Translations under genes and position numbers: made by a program
Shown here: piece after piece, positions 24,833 to 34,602 of the stretch
How positions within the stretch are numbered: position 1 is the stretch's first letter
Layout: every line of letters begins with the position of its first letter
Notes under the pieces: generated by a model
What the model saw: only the letters and a program-made list of their open reading frames with translations
Told to the model about the DNA's origin: nothing
The model's database searches: none
DNA from: Brevibacillus fluminis
GTDB taxonomy: Bacteria; Bacillota; Bacilli; Brevibacillales; Brevibacillaceae
Direction of reading: 5' to 3'
Length of the DNA: 64,000 bases
Assembly: GCF_003710825.1 (NCBI RefSeq)
Contig: NZ_RHHQ01000012.1
Span: 124,001-188,000, forward strand

Positions 24833-25882
24833 ATGAACGAGTCTTGGAGACAAAACGCCTCGTTTCTGATTATCGACGATCAGGAATACAATATCAGCCT
24901 TTTAGAGCGCATATTGAGCAGGGCTGGCTATACCAATTTGCACAGTACGACCAATCCGCTGCAGCTGCAAACCCTGTTTCACGAAGTGCAGCCGGATATT
25001 ATTCTACTCGATCTTCATATGCCGGAATTGGACGGATTCGCAGCGCTTCAGCAGATCAAGGAGCTGAATCAGGAGGGGGAGTATATCCCGGTTTTGGTGT
25101 TGACCGCTGATGTGACCCAGGATGCCCGAAAACGGGCGCTGCATGAAGGGGCAAATGATTTTTTGACGAAGCCCTTCGACCGGACGGAAGTGGTGCTGCG
25201 CATTCAAAATCTTCTGCGGACGCGGTTCTATCATTTGCAGCTGCAGGATCAGAATCACGACCTCGAACAGAGGATACGGAGACGCACCTTCGAGCTTGAG
25301 CAGGCGAAGAAGGAAATTTTGCAAGTATTGAGCCGGACCGCTGAGTTCCGCGATGACGAAACTGGCCAGCATACGCTACGGGTTGGCCAGCTCGCGGGCA
25401 AGCTGGGCGCTGCGCTGGGCATGACGCCACAAGAGGTGGACATGCTTGAAATGGCGACGCCGCTGCATGACATCGGCAAAATCGGCATACCGGACGGCAT
25501 CCTGCTGAAGCCGGGCCGCTTTACCCCGGAAGAGTTCGAACAGATGAAAATGCATACCAAAATCGGGGCGACCATCCTGGAGGGAAGCTTGTTTCCGGTC
25601 CTGCAGCTGGCGAAAACCATCGCGCTCACACACCATGAAAAGTGGAATGGCACTGGCTACCCGTGCGGTTTGAGCGGAGAAGAGATTCCGCTCCCCGGGA
25701 GGATTGTGGCAATTGCCGACTTTTTCGATGCGTTGACCCATGAGCGACCCTACAAGAGGGCGTGGACGGTCGACGAAGCGCTGGAAGAGATCAAAAAGCA
25801 GAGCGGAACGCATTTTGATCCGCGTGTCGTGGACGCTTTCCTTGCGATCATGGAAGGCACACCCGCAACATCAATAGACTAA
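24833..25882 (+). CDS. Response regulator with HD-GYP c-di-GMP phosphodiesterase domain
   Basis: 349 residues. REC domain about residues 8-125 (FLIIDDQE, phosphoacceptor Asp in IILLDLHMPELDG, LTADV, KPF). A helical linker leads to HD-GYP, with HDIGKIGIPD, HHEKWNGTGYP and ADFFDALT. HD-GYP enzymes linearise c-di-GMP, sometimes to GMP. First gene of a four-gene operon with an H-NOX sensor and a hybrid kinase, so phosphorylation of REC should respond to NO or O2 (inference). SD ATGGAGTG upstream. Confidence 0.92.
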   Translation: MNESWRQNASFLIIDDQEYNISLLERILSRAGYTNLHSTTNPLQLQTLFHEVQPDIILLDLHMPELDGFAALQQIKELNQEGEYIPVLVLTADVTQDARKRALHEGANDFLTKPFDRTEVVLRIQNLLRTRFYHLQLQDQNHDLEQRIRRRTFELEQAKKEILQVLSRTAEFRDDETGQHTLRVGQLAGKLGAALGMTPQEVDMLEMATPLHDIGKIGIPDGILLKPGRFTPEEFEQMKMHTKIGATILEGSLFPVLQLAKTIALTHHEKWNGTGYPCGLSGEEIPLPGRIVAIADFFDALTHERPYKRAWTVDEALEEIKKQSGTHFDPRVVDAFLAIMEGTPATSID

Positions 25883-25899
25883 TTGGAAGGTGTTCACGA

Positions 25900-26454
25900 A
25901 TGAGAGGCATGGTTTTCACCACATTTTTGGAAATGGTCGAAAGTAAATTTTCGCTCAACGTCGCCGATCAGATCATCCAAGCATCCGATTTGCCCTCCGG
26001 CGGCAGCTATACGAGTGTCGGGACCTATCACCACAACGAGATGATCGCGCTTGTCGGGCAATTGAGCGAGCGGACTGGCATCCCGGCAGGGGATTTGGTA
26101 CGCACCTTCGGCGAGTACCTGTTTGGCCAGCTAAACGAGATGCATCCGCAATTCATCGCGACCAACAGCTCAGCCATTTGCTTTTTGAAAAACGTCGACA
26201 GCTACATCCACGTCGAGGTTCGCAAGCTGTATCCGGACGCCGAGCTCCCATCTTTTACGTATGAAACTCCTGGGAAGGGGACACTTGTCATGACGTATCG
26301 TTCATCTCGGCCGTTCGCCGATTTGGCGGAGGGACTGATCATCGGCTGCATTGCGCATTACGGGGAGCCGATGGGGCTTGTGCGTGAGGATCTTCCGGAA
26401 GGTAAAGGCACCCGTTTTGTCTTGACGCGTCAGGAGGAAACCGCCAATGACTGA
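25900..26454 (+). CDS. H-NOX haem-based NO/O2 sensor protein
   Basis: 184 residues, the full length of a bacterial stand-alone H-NOX. Proximal haem ligand His104 in [16 protein letters not shown], and the porphyrin-propionate motif YxSxR as Tyr133-Arg134-Ser135-Ser136-Arg137. Such proteins bind NO (some also O2) and regulate a neighbouring kinase or cyclase. Here the next gene encodes a kinase with no sensory domain of its own, overlapping by 8 bp, which fits a two-protein NO sensor complex. Confidence 0.92.
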   Translation: MRGMVFTTFLEMVESKFSLNVADQIIQASDLPSGGSYTSVGTYHHNEMIALVGQLSERTGIPAGDLVRTFGEYLFGQLNEMHPQFIATNSSAICFLKNVDSYIHVEVRKLYPDAELPSFTYETPGKGTLVMTYRSSRPFADLAEGLIIGCIAHYGEPMGLVREDLPEGKGTRFVLTRQEETAND

Positions 26455-28189
26455 GCTTGACATGCTCCGCCGACAGCTGGAGCGCGAAAAAAAAGCACGC
26501 AAGGAAGCTGAGCGAATTGCGGAGGAAAAAACGCGAGAAATCTACTATGTGAACCAAGAGCTGCGCCATCTCAACGACCAGCTGGAAGAATTGGTCAATG
26601 AGCGCACGCTTGAGCTGTCCAAAGCGCGCGATGAAGCGGTGGAAGCCAATCAAATCAAAAGTCAATTCCTCGCCAACATGAGCCATGAGCTGCGGACGCC
26701 GTTGAATGCGATCATCGGCTATAGCGAAATGCTGAAGGAAGAGGCGGAAGAGATGGGCGAGCAGGCTTTTGCCGACGATTTGGACAAAATCAACACGGCT
26801 GGGAAGCATTTGCTCGCGCTCATCAACGATATTCTCGACCTGTCCAAAATTGAAGCAGGCAAGATGGACATTTATTTGGAAAGCTGCGAGATTGCAAGCC
26901 TTGTCCGCGATGTCGTGACGACCGTCCGTCCGCTGGTAGAGACGAACAACAACCAGCTCGACGTATCCGAGCTCCCCGAGGGGATCATGAAGACCGATGT
27001 CACCAAGCTGCGGCAAATTTTGTTGAATGTACTGAGCAACGCGTGTAAGTTTACGAAGGAAGGCACCATCTTGCTTTCCGCCGAGTATGAAATGCGGCAA
27101 GGGAAGCAGGGGATTCGCTTTCAGGTGCGTGACACGGGAATCGGGATGACGGAAGAGCAGTTGGCCAGGCTGTTTGAAGCGTTCAAGCAGGCCGATTCGT
27201 CAACGACTCGCAAATACGGCGGCACCGGGCTCGGGCTTGCGATCAGCCAGAAGCTGTGCCAAATCATGGGCGGGGACATCCAGGTAGCAAGCGAGTTCGG
27301 TAAAGGGACCACGTTCACCATCTGGCTACCTACGATTGAGCAGGATATCCACGTACTGGCGGATACGAAAGAGACCGAGATGCTGGTCAAAGGCTCAAGC
27401 ACCTTATTGGTGATCGACGATGACATGGCGATGCTACAGCTTATGAAACGGTACCTCGGCAAGGAAGACTGGACGGTCGCGGTAGCCAAAAATGGCCACG
27501 AAGGCATACGCTTGGCCAAAGAGCTGCGACCCACCGTTATCGCGCTCGACGTGCTGATGCCCGGGATGGATGGGTGGACCGTACTGACTACGCTCAAAAA
27601 CGATCCCGAGCTGGCCGGCATCCCCGTGGTGATGATCTCCATGACCGACGACAAAAATTTGGGCTATGCGCTGGGCGCATCCGAGTTTTTGACCAAGCCC
27701 GTTTACAGGGAGCGCCTGATCGCGGTGTTGGACAAATACGTGCCAGAGCGCCGGGACAACTCCGTACTGGTGATCGAGGATGACGTAACGACCAGCCAAA
27801 TGATGACAAAAATGCTGGAGAAGGAAGGCTATCGCGTCACCCATGCGTGCAACGGGCAGATTGCGCTTGACGTTGTCGCCGAGTCGGTGCCTCAGCTCAT
27901 TTTGCTCGATTTGATGATGCCGGAGATGGACGGATTCGAATTCGTGACCCAACTGCGGAAGCGGGAGGAATGGCGGGCCATCCCGATCGTCGTCGTGACC
28001 GCCAAAACGATCACGGATGAAGAGCGGCTGCGCCTAAACGGCTATGTGAAAAATATTGTGCAAAAAGGAAATTTCGAACGCAATGCGCTTCTGCAGGAAA
28101 TACGCCAGCTGATCACAGGCGCGGAAGAACTGACGCGAGCGATGCATGACAGCAACTCGCAGCAGCATGAAGGGGTGAATCATGAATAA
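26447..28189 (+). CDS. Hybrid histidine kinase with two receiver domains
   Basis: 580 residues: N-terminal coiled coil (1-65), HisKA with His80 in [14 protein letters not shown], HATPase_c (boxes [16 protein letters not shown] and [10 protein letters not shown]), REC1 (about 315-430, Asp in [11 protein letters not shown]) and REC2 (about 445-560, Asp in [11 protein letters not shown]). No membrane segment or sensory domain, so it is soluble and should take its input from the co-encoded H-NOX. The two RECs suggest an internal relay or sinks. It overlaps both neighbours by 8 bp, and SD AGGAGG lies upstream. Confidence 0.92.
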   Translation: MTELDMLRRQLEREKKARKEAERIAEEKTREIYYVNQELRHLNDQLEELVNERTLELSKARDEAVEANQIKSQFLANMSHELRTPLNAIIGYSEMLKEEAEEMGEQAFADDLDKINTAGKHLLALINDILDLSKIEAGKMDIYLESCEIASLVRDVVTTVRPLVETNNNQLDVSELPEGIMKTDVTKLRQILLNVLSNACKFTKEGTILLSAEYEMRQGKQGIRFQVRDTGIGMTEEQLARLFEAFKQADSSTTRKYGGTGLGLAISQKLCQIMGGDIQVASEFGKGTTFTIWLPTIEQDIHVLADTKETEMLVKGSSTLLVIDDDMAMLQLMKRYLGKEDWTVAVAKNGHEGIRLAKELRPTVIALDVLMPGMDGWTVLTTLKNDPELAGIPVVMISMTDDKNLGYALGASEFLTKPVYRERLIAVLDKYVPERRDNSVLVIEDDVTTSQMMTKMLEKEGYRVTHACNGQIALDVVAESVPQLILLDLMMPEMDGFEFVTQLRKREEWRAIPIVVVTAKTITDEERLRLNGYVKNIVQKGNFERNALLQEIRQLITGAEELTRAMHDSNSQQHEGVNHE

Positions 28190-28550
28190 GATACTACTTG
28201 TCGAAGACAATGAAATGAACCGTGACATGCTGTCCCGCCGTCTCATGCGTAAAGGCTACCATGTCATCATGGCGGTCGACGGACAGGAAGGGATCGACCT
28301 GGCGCGTACGGAGGCGCCGGATTTGATCCTAATGGATATGAGCCTGCCGGTTGTGGATGGTTGGGATGCGACGCGCCGGTTAAAGGAAGCGGAGGAAACG
28401 CGCCATATCCCGATCATCGCGCTGACGGCGCATGCGATGGCAAGCGACCGCGAACGGGCGATACAGGCGGGGTGTGATGATTTCGATACGAAGCCGGTGG
28501 AATGGGCGCGGTTGTTGGAGAAAATGGAAGGGTTTTTGGGGAAGGTGTAG
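28182..28550 (+). CDS. Stand-alone receiver (REC) protein
   Basis: 122 residues, one REC domain ([13 protein letters not shown]; phosphoacceptor Asp in [13 protein letters not shown]; switch residues LTAHAM and KPV). CheY/DivK/Spo0F-like with no output domain, so it is probably a shuttle or phosphate sink of the hybrid kinase in whose last codons it starts. Last gene of the NO/c-di-GMP operon. Confidence 0.9.
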   Translation: MNKILLVEDNEMNRDMLSRRLMRKGYHVIMAVDGQEGIDLARTEAPDLILMDMSLPVVDGWDATRRLKEAEETRHIPIIALTAHAMASDRERAIQAGCDDFDTKPVEWARLLEKMEGFLGKV

Positions 28551-28561
28551 GGTTTGGGGAG

Positions 28562-28592
28562 AAGGAGAGGCTTGAGGGCTTCTCCTTATTTT
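28562..28592 (+). terminator. Terminator of the H-NOX operon
   Basis: AAGGAGA (28562-28568) with TCTCCTT (28581-28587), then ATTTTATT. Confidence 0.75.
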
Positions 28593-28667
28593 ATTGAAGA
28601 GAATACGCTTGCTAAAATGTCAACCCTAGTTGTCCTGACTGTAAGCCCCTGAAGTCGTAGACATCAA

Positions 28668-28931
28668 TTAGCAAGAATCGAATTTTTTCTTGATCTCATC
28701 GATCTGATCCGTATTTCCTCCTCGGTATAATAACCAAGGAATTATAGATGCGTCAGTTCCCATTTGAGCAATTTCCTTGAACTGTTGGAGTAACTTGTTT
28801 AATTGGTCTTCCGTATAAGTTTTTCCCGATTTTTTTGCAGCCAGATCCATTATTGTTTTTATTGTTTCATCGTCGTTGAATTTATCTTCCGGCACACTTT
28901 TAATTAGATCGATAATCATGCCAATATCCAT
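28668..28931 (-). CDS. Small helical protein, possibly SpoVIF-like
   Basis: 87 residues. The pattern KFNDDETIKTIMDLAAKKSG followed by an 'LLQQF' segment resembles the stage VI sporulation protein F family (D..T/N-I/V-R/K-x-L/I...AxxxGK), but the similarity is weak and from memory. It lies 42 bp downstream of, and in the same direction as, a spore-coat-type ATP-grasp gene, which supports a sporulation role. AAAGGAG lies before the ATG. AT-rich compared with flanking genes. Confidence 0.5.
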   Translation of the reverse strand: MDIGMIIDLIKSVPEDKFNDDETIKTIMDLAAKKSGKTYTEDQLNKLLQQFKEIAQMGTDASIIPWLLYRGGNTDQIDEIKKKFDSC

Positions 28932-28973
28932 AGATAATCTCTCCTTTTACAGGAAGATACGATATCGTATCCC

Positions 28974-29732
28974 TTATTTGTAGCTTTGCATTGTCTCATA
29001 CATGGTTTTATCTTCTAATTGAAGAAATATATTATCATGCGGTGAGTTATTGGCTTCAATGATCCACACCTTCCCCTGCGTATCAAAACACATATCAAAT
29101 CCAATGACTCGAATACCTGGATAATTGTATTGAAGTCGCTCTACAGCCCGTAGTGCTACTTGATCTAACTCGGATAGAAGCGATTGTAGTGAAAGGTTCT
29201 GTAAGGAGGAACGTTGAACGGTTGTCTCAACGGGGAGTATGGTTGCCCCAAGGTTTACATTGGTTATGACGAAACCATAGTTTGCTAATTTTGCTAGTTT
29301 TCCTGTCACTTTCCATGGAGTTTCACTCTTACGTTGTACCATTACTCTGATGTCAAAGGGGCGATGATCTATCTCCATTAAAGGAATCCGGTGCTGAACA
29401 ATATATGTTTCAGATAGAATTTTATTTACTTCCCCACTGTCAATGTATTGGGCAAAACCCTTTAATATTTCCCGTGTTAAGTAGGAAAAGAGATCATCAC
29501 GTGTTACGACTTTTTTTGTCAATTTAACCTGAACCATCAAACGCTCGTTTCCTTCAGAAGAAATGGTAATGATGCCACGACCGGCACTCCCGGCAGCAGG
29601 TTTCAGAATGACTGCACCATATTTTGTAAGTAACTCCATTAGGTTTTCCTCTGTCATCAATCGAGTTTCCGGTAAATGGGAATTGATTAGTTCATCTTCT
29701 TTCAGAGCATTATATGCTTCCCATTTGTTCAT
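28974..29732 (-). CDS. YheC/YheD-type ATP-grasp protein (endospore coat-associated)
   Basis: 252 residues. ATP-grasp elements: AVILKPAAGSAGRGIITIS (glycine-rich loop and lysine), DHRPFDIRVMVQR, and the metal-binding end GFDMCFDTQGKVWIIEANN. The family (YheC, YheD, YheE neighbours in Bacillus) is associated with spore coats; the ligase reaction is unknown. It is shorter than YheC/D (about 360-450) because the N-terminal domain is missing; the start with GGTGAGGTG upstream looks real. The region is AT-rich and may be a transferred or rapidly evolving spore gene. Confidence 0.8.
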   Translation of the reverse strand: MNKWEAYNALKEDELINSHLPETRLMTEENLMELLTKYGAVILKPAAGSAGRGIITISSEGNERLMVQVKLTKKVVTRDDLFSYLTREILKGFAQYIDSGEVNKILSETYIVQHRIPLMEIDHRPFDIRVMVQRKSETPWKVTGKLAKLANYGFVITNVNLGATILPVETTVQRSSLQNLSLQSLLSELDQVALRAVERLQYNYPGIRVIGFDMCFDTQGKVWIIEANNSPHDNIFLQLEDKTMYETMQSYK

Positions 29733-30169
29733 CCTTTTTTCACCTCACCATTTCTATTTTTTTATATGCCAAAACTCCAAAACATCCAGCACCTGAGACC
29801 AGGAAGCTTCATTGCTGTCCCTCACCCCTTGGCTGCCGACATGGATAAACCAGATCTCCAACAGTCTATGGGTAAAACAGCAAAACTGTTACTGGGACCA
29901 TCTGTTTGGTTTTTCGTTTTATCTCGGTGCGGTATACCGCACCAACTATTTTTGGGCTTGAACGAAAGGAGGGAATGCTGTGGAAAAGATTTTGTGGAGA
30001 AAACGAGTACCTAGTAATGCCTATGAGCATCACATGACCCCGTTCGATATATGTTTACCAGCAAGTAACGAGCGGAGAACCATATCATAAGTAACAGCAA
30101 GTTTATGTGAACGTATGAAACTCATCGTACAATCCAGCGATCGTAAACATAGAAGGAGGCCCGTAAGAA
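29733..30169. other. Intergenic region with an 18-bp palindrome and a possible small ORF
   Basis: GGTGCGGTATACCGCACC at 29926-29943 is a perfect dyad. A short reading frame with a strong SD follows it. An 82-codon frame at 29766-30014 lacks an SD and motif and is not accepted. Confidence 0.5.
29980..30090 (+). CDS. Possible 36-residue peptide
   Basis: GTG start with a near-perfect AAAGGAGGG eight bases upstream. The product begins MEKILWRKRVPSNAYEHH. It is not recognised; basic N-terminal half, one Cys. The evidence is the SD alone plus its place behind the 18-bp palindrome, so it could be a leader peptide or an accident. Confidence 0.3.
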   Translation: MEKILWRKRVPSNAYEHHMTPFDICLPASNERRTIS

Positions 30170-30535
30170 GTGAGAATAAGCGAACTATCGCGATTATCCA
30201 ATGTCAGTGTACGTTCTATACGGCATTATGAAAACAAAGGTCTTCTTCACGCAGATCGGATGGAGAACGAATACCGGGATTTCGACGAATCAGCCGTAGA
30301 AAGAGTCAGGGCAATTCAACTGTACTTGAAGCTTGGCTTGACGGTAGAAGAGATCGGAGCATTGTTCAAGAGTGAAGCGGTAGATCCCGATGAATATGAA
30401 TATTGTGATGAAATGCTGGCAACGTATGAAGAGAAGCTAAGTCATGTGAATCGTCATATCGAATCCCTTCTTGGATTGAAAAGATTACTGGAGCGGCAAA
30501 TATCACTTACGAGAAGCAAAAAGAAAATCATCTAA
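30170..30535 (+). CDS. MerR-family transcriptional regulator
   Basis: 121 residues. N-terminal MerR winged helix (RISELSRLSNVSVRSIRHYENKGLL), then a coiled-coil dimerisation helix rich in Glu/Arg to the end. The C-terminal effector part is short with one Cys (EYCDEM), as in redox- or aldehyde-responsive subgroups, though the ligand is unknown. GTG start with GAAGGAGG. A MerR-type promoter lies directly downstream in front of the oxidoreductase gene, the likely target. Confidence 0.85.
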   Translation: MRISELSRLSNVSVRSIRHYENKGLLHADRMENEYRDFDESAVERVRAIQLYLKLGLTVEEIGALFKSEAVDPDEYEYCDEMLATYEEKLSHVNRHIESLLGLKRLLERQISLTRSKKKII

Positions 30536-30547
30536 ACGCATACGCAG

Positions 30548-30585
30548 CCTCGGAGTATGAAGTATTGCTCCGGGGCCTTTTTATG
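30548..30585 (+). terminator. Terminator after the merR-type gene
   Basis: CCTCGGAG (30548-30555) with CTCCGGGG (30568-30575), one T-G pair, then CCTTTTT. Confidence 0.7.
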
Positions 30586-30587
30586 TA

Positions 30588-30619
30588 TTGACATTGACAC
30601 TAGTGTCATCCTTTATGAT
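30588..30619 (+). promoter_or_regulatory. MerR-type promoter with central operator dyad
   Basis: TTGACA (30588-30593) and TATGAT (30614-30619) with a 20-bp spacer, longer than the sigma-A optimum as typical for MerR-activated promoters. The spacer holds the perfect 14-bp palindrome TGACACTAGTGTCA (30595-30608). Confidence 0.75.
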
Positions 30620-30651
30620 TTGCATAATTTCATGAGAAAGGGGTTTTTTCA

Positions 30652-31533
30652 ATGAGGAACCACAAATCAGTGACAGTCATCGGGTTAGGGCCGATGGGCC
30701 AGGCGATGGCGAGCGTTTTCCTTGAACGCGGCTATGCTGTGACCGTATGGAACCGGACCTCCAGTAAAACAGAAGAGCTTGTGGCGAAGGGGGCTGTAAA
30801 AGCGTCCACAGTTAATGATGCGCTAGCCGCTAACGAGTTGGTTATCCTCAGCCTTACCGATTACAATGTGATGTACGCGATTCTCGGACCTGATTCGGAA
30901 AACTTGTCTGGCAAGGTTTTCGTCAACCTGAGTTCAGATACCCCAGCAAAAGTCCGCGAAGCGGCAAAGTGGCTAGCAGACCGTGGAGCCCGGCATGTCA
31001 CGGGCGGTGTACAGGCTCCGCCATCAGGTATCGGCAAGTCGGAATCTTTCACATTTTACAGTGGTCCTAGGGAGGTTTTCGATGCCCACAGAGAGACGCT
31101 GGAAGTGATCACCAGCACCGATTATCGAGGCGAGGATCCTGGACTAGCCATGTTGTACTACCAGATCCAGATGGACATATTCTGGACATCGATGCTTAGC
31201 TACCTACACGCACTTGCTGTGGCAAACGCGAACGGCATTACTGCGGAGCAGTTTCTGCCATATGCTTCATCGACGTTGTCGTCGCTTCCAACATTCATCG
31301 AATTTTACACGTCTCGTCTCGATGAGGGCAAGCATCCTGGTGATGTAGACAGACTAGCTATGGGCTTTGCGAGCGTCGAGCATGTCGTTCATACGACCGA
31401 GGATGCTAGGATCGACAATGCCTTACCAGCCGTAGTTCTGGAAATTTTCAAGCGAGGTATGGAGAATGGTCACGCCAGCGATAGTTTTACTAGCCTGATT
31501 GAAATCTTTAAAATATCAGATGTTCGTCCATAA
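30652..31533 (+). CDS. NAD(P)-dependent oxidoreductase, imine-reductase-like
   Basis: 293 residues. N-terminal Rossmann fold with VIGLGPMGQAMASVFLERG and NRTSSK, then the all-helical C-terminal domain of the beta-hydroxyacid-dehydrogenase/6PGDH superfamily. Segments such as VNLSSDTPAKVREAAKW, GGVQAPPSGIG and FIEFYTSRLDEGKHPGD resemble imine reductases, which lack the catalytic Lys of 3-hydroxyisobutyrate dehydrogenases. Reductive amination or imine reduction is likely, but the physiological substrate is unknown. Probably activated by the preceding MerR protein. Confidence 0.8.
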   Translation: MRNHKSVTVIGLGPMGQAMASVFLERGYAVTVWNRTSSKTEELVAKGAVKASTVNDALAANELVILSLTDYNVMYAILGPDSENLSGKVFVNLSSDTPAKVREAAKWLADRGARHVTGGVQAPPSGIGKSESFTFYSGPREVFDAHRETLEVITSTDYRGEDPGLAMLYYQIQMDIFWTSMLSYLHALAVANANGITAEQFLPYASSTLSSLPTFIEFYTSRLDEGKHPGDVDRLAMGFASVEHVVHTTEDARIDNALPAVVLEIFKRGMENGHASDSFTSLIEIFKISDVRP

Positions 31534-31539
31534 AGATTG

Positions 31540-31565
31540 GGCCATTCCAGATGGGATGGCCTTTA
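31540..31565 (+). terminator. Weak terminator after the imine-reductase-like gene
   Basis: GGCCATTCC (31540-31548) with GGGATGGCC (31553-31561), one T-G pair, GAT-type loop, then a short TTT. Confidence 0.5.
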
Positions 31566-32000
31566 GACTTGCCGCTGGAAGACACAGGGGAGAATCATAG
31601 TATAAACAGTAGTAAGCGATTGATTTTTTTGACATAATCTCCGCAATTAGGAGACATAAATCAGCAGAATCGAGTGAATAATTGTAACATAAATAAAACT
31701 CAGCTTTACATTTGCATTCATTTATTCCTCAAAATTCCACATTTTTTACCTCAAATACCTTGACAACCTCCAAAACCTACCTGAAACAGTATGTGACTTC
31801 TAAATATTATCAGCTTTCAAACAGGATTTTGCTGTCATATAATAGTAAATATTTTAATCTCTCAACAATAGTGTTACACTATAAGCAGGTAAACATTCTT
31901 CGAAAAGGTGCGTAACTAGGTCGCACCCTGTTTGCTGTCAAAGGCTAAACAGGAGCGCCTACATCTTTTCTTCAAATACTAGCGCGTTAGGACGGTAAAA
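31566..32000. other. AT-rich leader region before mqo
   Basis: No credible gene. A 67-codon frame at 31712-31915 has no SD and looks like random AT-rich sequence. A hairpin GGTGCG/CGCACC (31907-31927) without a U-tail lies about 75 nt before mqo and might act in its 5' untranslated region. Confidence 0.5.
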
Positions 32001-33503
32001 ATGAGTAACAGACAAATCAAAACAGACGTTATCTTAATTGGTGCCGGAATCATGAGTGCGACTTTAGGGTCACTGCTGAAGGAATTAGTACCAGATTGGG
32101 AAATTACAGTGTTTGAGAAGCTTGCAAGCGCAGGTGAGGAAAGTTCCAACGAGTGGAATAATGCGGGAACTGGGCATGCTGCACTGTGCGAGCTGAACTA
32201 CACGAGCGAGAAACCTGACGGATCGATAGATATTAGCAAAGCGATTAAAATTAATGAACAGTTTCAGGTTTCAAAACAGTTTTGGTCCTATCTTGTAAGC
32301 AGCAAGCTGATCAGCAATCCGCAGGACTTTATCATGCCATTGCCTCATATGAGTTTGGTTCAAGGGGAACAAGATGTAGAGTTTTTGAAGAAGCGTTTTG
32401 AGGCAATGTCAAACAATCCTTTGTTCCAAGGTATGGAATACTCCGATGACCCAGAAAAGCTGGCGGAATGGCTTCCACTTGTTATGACAGACCGTACATC
32501 GGATGAGCCGATTGCAGCAACAAAAATCGACTCCGGAACTGATGTCAACTTTGGTGCGTTAACACGCATGTTATTTGACCACTTGCAAAATAAAAACGTC
32601 GAGGTCAAATACGAGCATAGTGTCGATGATATCAAACGTACCAGCGACGGCTTGTGGGAATTGAAAGTGAAGAACCACAAAAATGGCGTCGTCCAACGCC
32701 ATACAGCAAAATTTGTCTTTATCGGTGGTGGAGGCGGAAGCCTGCATCTGTTGCAAAAATCGGGTATTCCGGAAGGGAAACATATTGGTGGATTCCCGGT
32801 AAGCGGAATTTTTATGGTGTGCAAAAATCCGGATGTTGTCGAGCAGCATCATGCAAAAGTATACGGTAAGGCTAAGGTTGGTGCGCCGCCTATGTCTGTG
32901 CCGCATCTTGACACACGTTATATCGACAATAAAAAATCGTTGTTATTCGGACCGTTTGCCGGCTTCTCGCCTAAGTTCTTAAAAACGGGCTCCATGTTCG
33001 ATTTAATCACTTCCGTAAAACCGAATAACGTCTTAACGATGTTGGCGGCAGGTGCAAAAGAGATGGCATTGACAAAATACCTGATTCAGCAAGTTATGCT
33101 ATCGAAAGAACAGCGTATGGAAGAGTTGCGCGAGTTCATCCCGAACGCGAAAAGCGAGGATTGGGATATGGTCGTAGCAGGTCAACGTGTACAAGTTATC
33201 AAAGATACAGAAGCGGGCGGCAAAGGTACGCTTCAATTCGGTACGGAAGTAATTACTGCGGCGGATGGTTCGATCGCTGCATTGCTCGGGGCTTCTCCGG
33301 GTGCTTCTACCGCTGTTTCCGTCATGCTTGAGTTAATCAAAAAATGCTTCCCGCAGCAGATCAATGAGTGGGAACCGAAATTAAAAGAAATGATTCCAAC
33401 GTATGGCGTATCACTGATGGCTCACCCAGAGCTGATTCAGGAAATTCATACGTCCACAGACCGTGCGCTTGAACTGAGCAAAGAACTGGCTCTTTCCAAG
33501 TAG
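32001..33503 (+). CDS. mqo: Malate:quinone oxidoreductase
   Basis: 500 residues, usual length. FAD-binding start [17 protein letters not shown] and the Mqo-specific [19 protein letters not shown], plus [21 protein letters not shown] and [16 protein letters not shown]. The membrane-associated flavoenzyme oxidises L-malate to oxaloacetate and passes electrons to quinone, bypassing NAD-malate dehydrogenase. SD AGGACGG. Codon use is more AT-rich than in the surrounding genes. Single transcription unit with its own terminator. Confidence 0.95.
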   Translation: MSNRQIKTDVILIGAGIMSATLGSLLKELVPDWEITVFEKLASAGEESSNEWNNAGTGHAALCELNYTSEKPDGSIDISKAIKINEQFQVSKQFWSYLVSSKLISNPQDFIMPLPHMSLVQGEQDVEFLKKRFEAMSNNPLFQGMEYSDDPEKLAEWLPLVMTDRTSDEPIAATKIDSGTDVNFGALTRMLFDHLQNKNVEVKYEHSVDDIKRTSDGLWELKVKNHKNGVVQRHTAKFVFIGGGGGSLHLLQKSGIPEGKHIGGFPVSGIFMVCKNPDVVEQHHAKVYGKAKVGAPPMSVPHLDTRYIDNKKSLLFGPFAGFSPKFLKTGSMFDLITSVKPNNVLTMLAAGAKEMALTKYLIQQVMLSKEQRMEELREFIPNAKSEDWDMVVAGQRVQVIKDTEAGGKGTLQFGTEVITAADGSIAALLGASPGASTAVSVMLELIKKCFPQQINEWEPKLKEMIPTYGVSLMAHPELIQEIHTSTDRALELSKELALSK

Positions 33504-33532
33504 ACCGGACAAAAAGGAATCATAAGGCAAGC

Positions 33533-33575
33533 GGCCTTCGTCCTTACATTTCGTGGGATGAAGGCCGTTTCATTT
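33533..33575. terminator. Terminator between mqo and the facing hydrolase gene
   Basis: CGGCCTTC (33533-33540) with GAAGGCCG (33561-33568), extended by GTCC/GGGAT, then TTTCATTTT. Confidence 0.75.
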
Positions 33576-33589
33576 TGGGTTCGTTGGCG

Positions 33590-34357
33590 TTAGGCTTGTT
33601 TTTTTCCTTCATGAATTTGCTCCAGACACGCTTGAATCGCGGCAATGACGACGTTCGGCTCGGTCAATTGAGGAAAATGCCCGCTTTTTTCAGCGATGAT
33701 GTGGGTGCTCGTTGTGGATAAGGAAAGCAAGTCTAACTGATTGTCCATTCTTTTTAACCGAGCTTCCTCGGGCATCATGCGATTCTCTTTGCCACCTGTA
33801 ATCACGAATACTGGTACCGCGGGAAAGGAAGCGATTTTCTCGATGTGTGCGACCGTGCTTTTCACAAAATTTACTTCATAAAACTTTTTATGCGGATTCA
33901 AGGAATCAAACATTGAAAATAGTTTGTTGATGGCTTTGACAAACGACCCTTGATACTGATCCAAATGAATATCTTTGGGATGGCTGGCTTCCAGAAAGAC
34001 GATCCCTTCCACTTCCTTTGGATAAAGGCGGGCATACAAATTCGCATACAGCCCACCCAATGAATGACCAACAAGCACGTATGGGGGCTCAAATCCTGCT
34101 ATGGACAATGCTTCGCGCAATGTCTCTACAATCGTCAGTCCATCTTGAGGCTCTTTCGGCTGATCGCTGCCGGTGACGCCAAAACGGTTGTAGGCGAACA
34201 CAGAGGATGATTCGGAAATGACTGGCAAAATGTGCATCCAGCCTTCAATGGGACCCGATCCGCCGTTGATCAAAACGATTGGCGGCTTGCCGGTTCCGCT
34301 GGTGGTATATTGGATGGTCCCTTTGGAGGTCTTCATGTTTACTTTGGCGATGGGCAA
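33590..34357 (-). CDS. Alpha/beta hydrolase
   Basis: About 255 residues. Oxyanion segment VLINGGSGPIEGW, nucleophile elbow GHSLGGLYA, and a late His in AEKSGHFPQLTEP complete a catalytic triad. Substrate unknown (esterase, lipase or haloperoxidase-like). The frame opens at a GTG at 34387, but the only SD (GTGAGGTG) serves a TTG at 34357, giving an N-terminus MPIAKVNMKTSKG. Single gene. Confidence 0.8.
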   Translation of the reverse strand: MPIAKVNMKTSKGTIQYTTSGTGKPPIVLINGGSGPIEGWMHILPVISESSSVFAYNRFGVTGSDQPKEPQDGLTIVETLREALSIAGFEPPYVLVGHSLGGLYANLYARLYPKEVEGIVFLEASHPKDIHLDQYQGSFVKAINKLFSMFDSLNPHKKFYEVNFVKSTVAHIEKIASFPAVPVFVITGGKENRMMPEEARLKRMDNQLDLLSLSTTSTHIIAEKSGHFPQLTEPNVVIAAIQACLEQIHEGKKQA

Positions 34358-34602
34358 AACAGCGCACCTCACTTTGTATGGATACACTTGGATACGTTCG
34401 TGGATGAAGAAGGTTCCATAAAATAGAAGTTACTGCCGAAATCATACCGTTTGCTTCGAGTTATGCAGCAATGAAGCATACTTATGCGATAATGGGTAAA
34501 ATTTCAAGCGTTTGCGTCTGGAAAAGGCAGAAAAAACAGAAAACAGTCGTTTGGCACGAATTATGTATCCATAAAGCCAAAAGAAAGGAGGAAGCATAAT
34601 TA

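Noticed and set aside
29766..30014. 82-codon frame between the ATP-grasp gene and the merR-type gene
   Set aside because: No SD or recognisable domain; it also crosses the 18-bp palindrome and conflicts with the better-supported small frame at 29980.
31712..31915. 67-codon frame in the AT-rich mqo leader
   Set aside because: Low-complexity AT-rich sequence without SD.
34556..34571. TGGCACG followed by ATGTA, resembling a second sigma-54 promoter upstream of the APC permease
   Set aside because: The -12 element lacks the essential GC dinucleotide (GT instead), so it fails the consensus.
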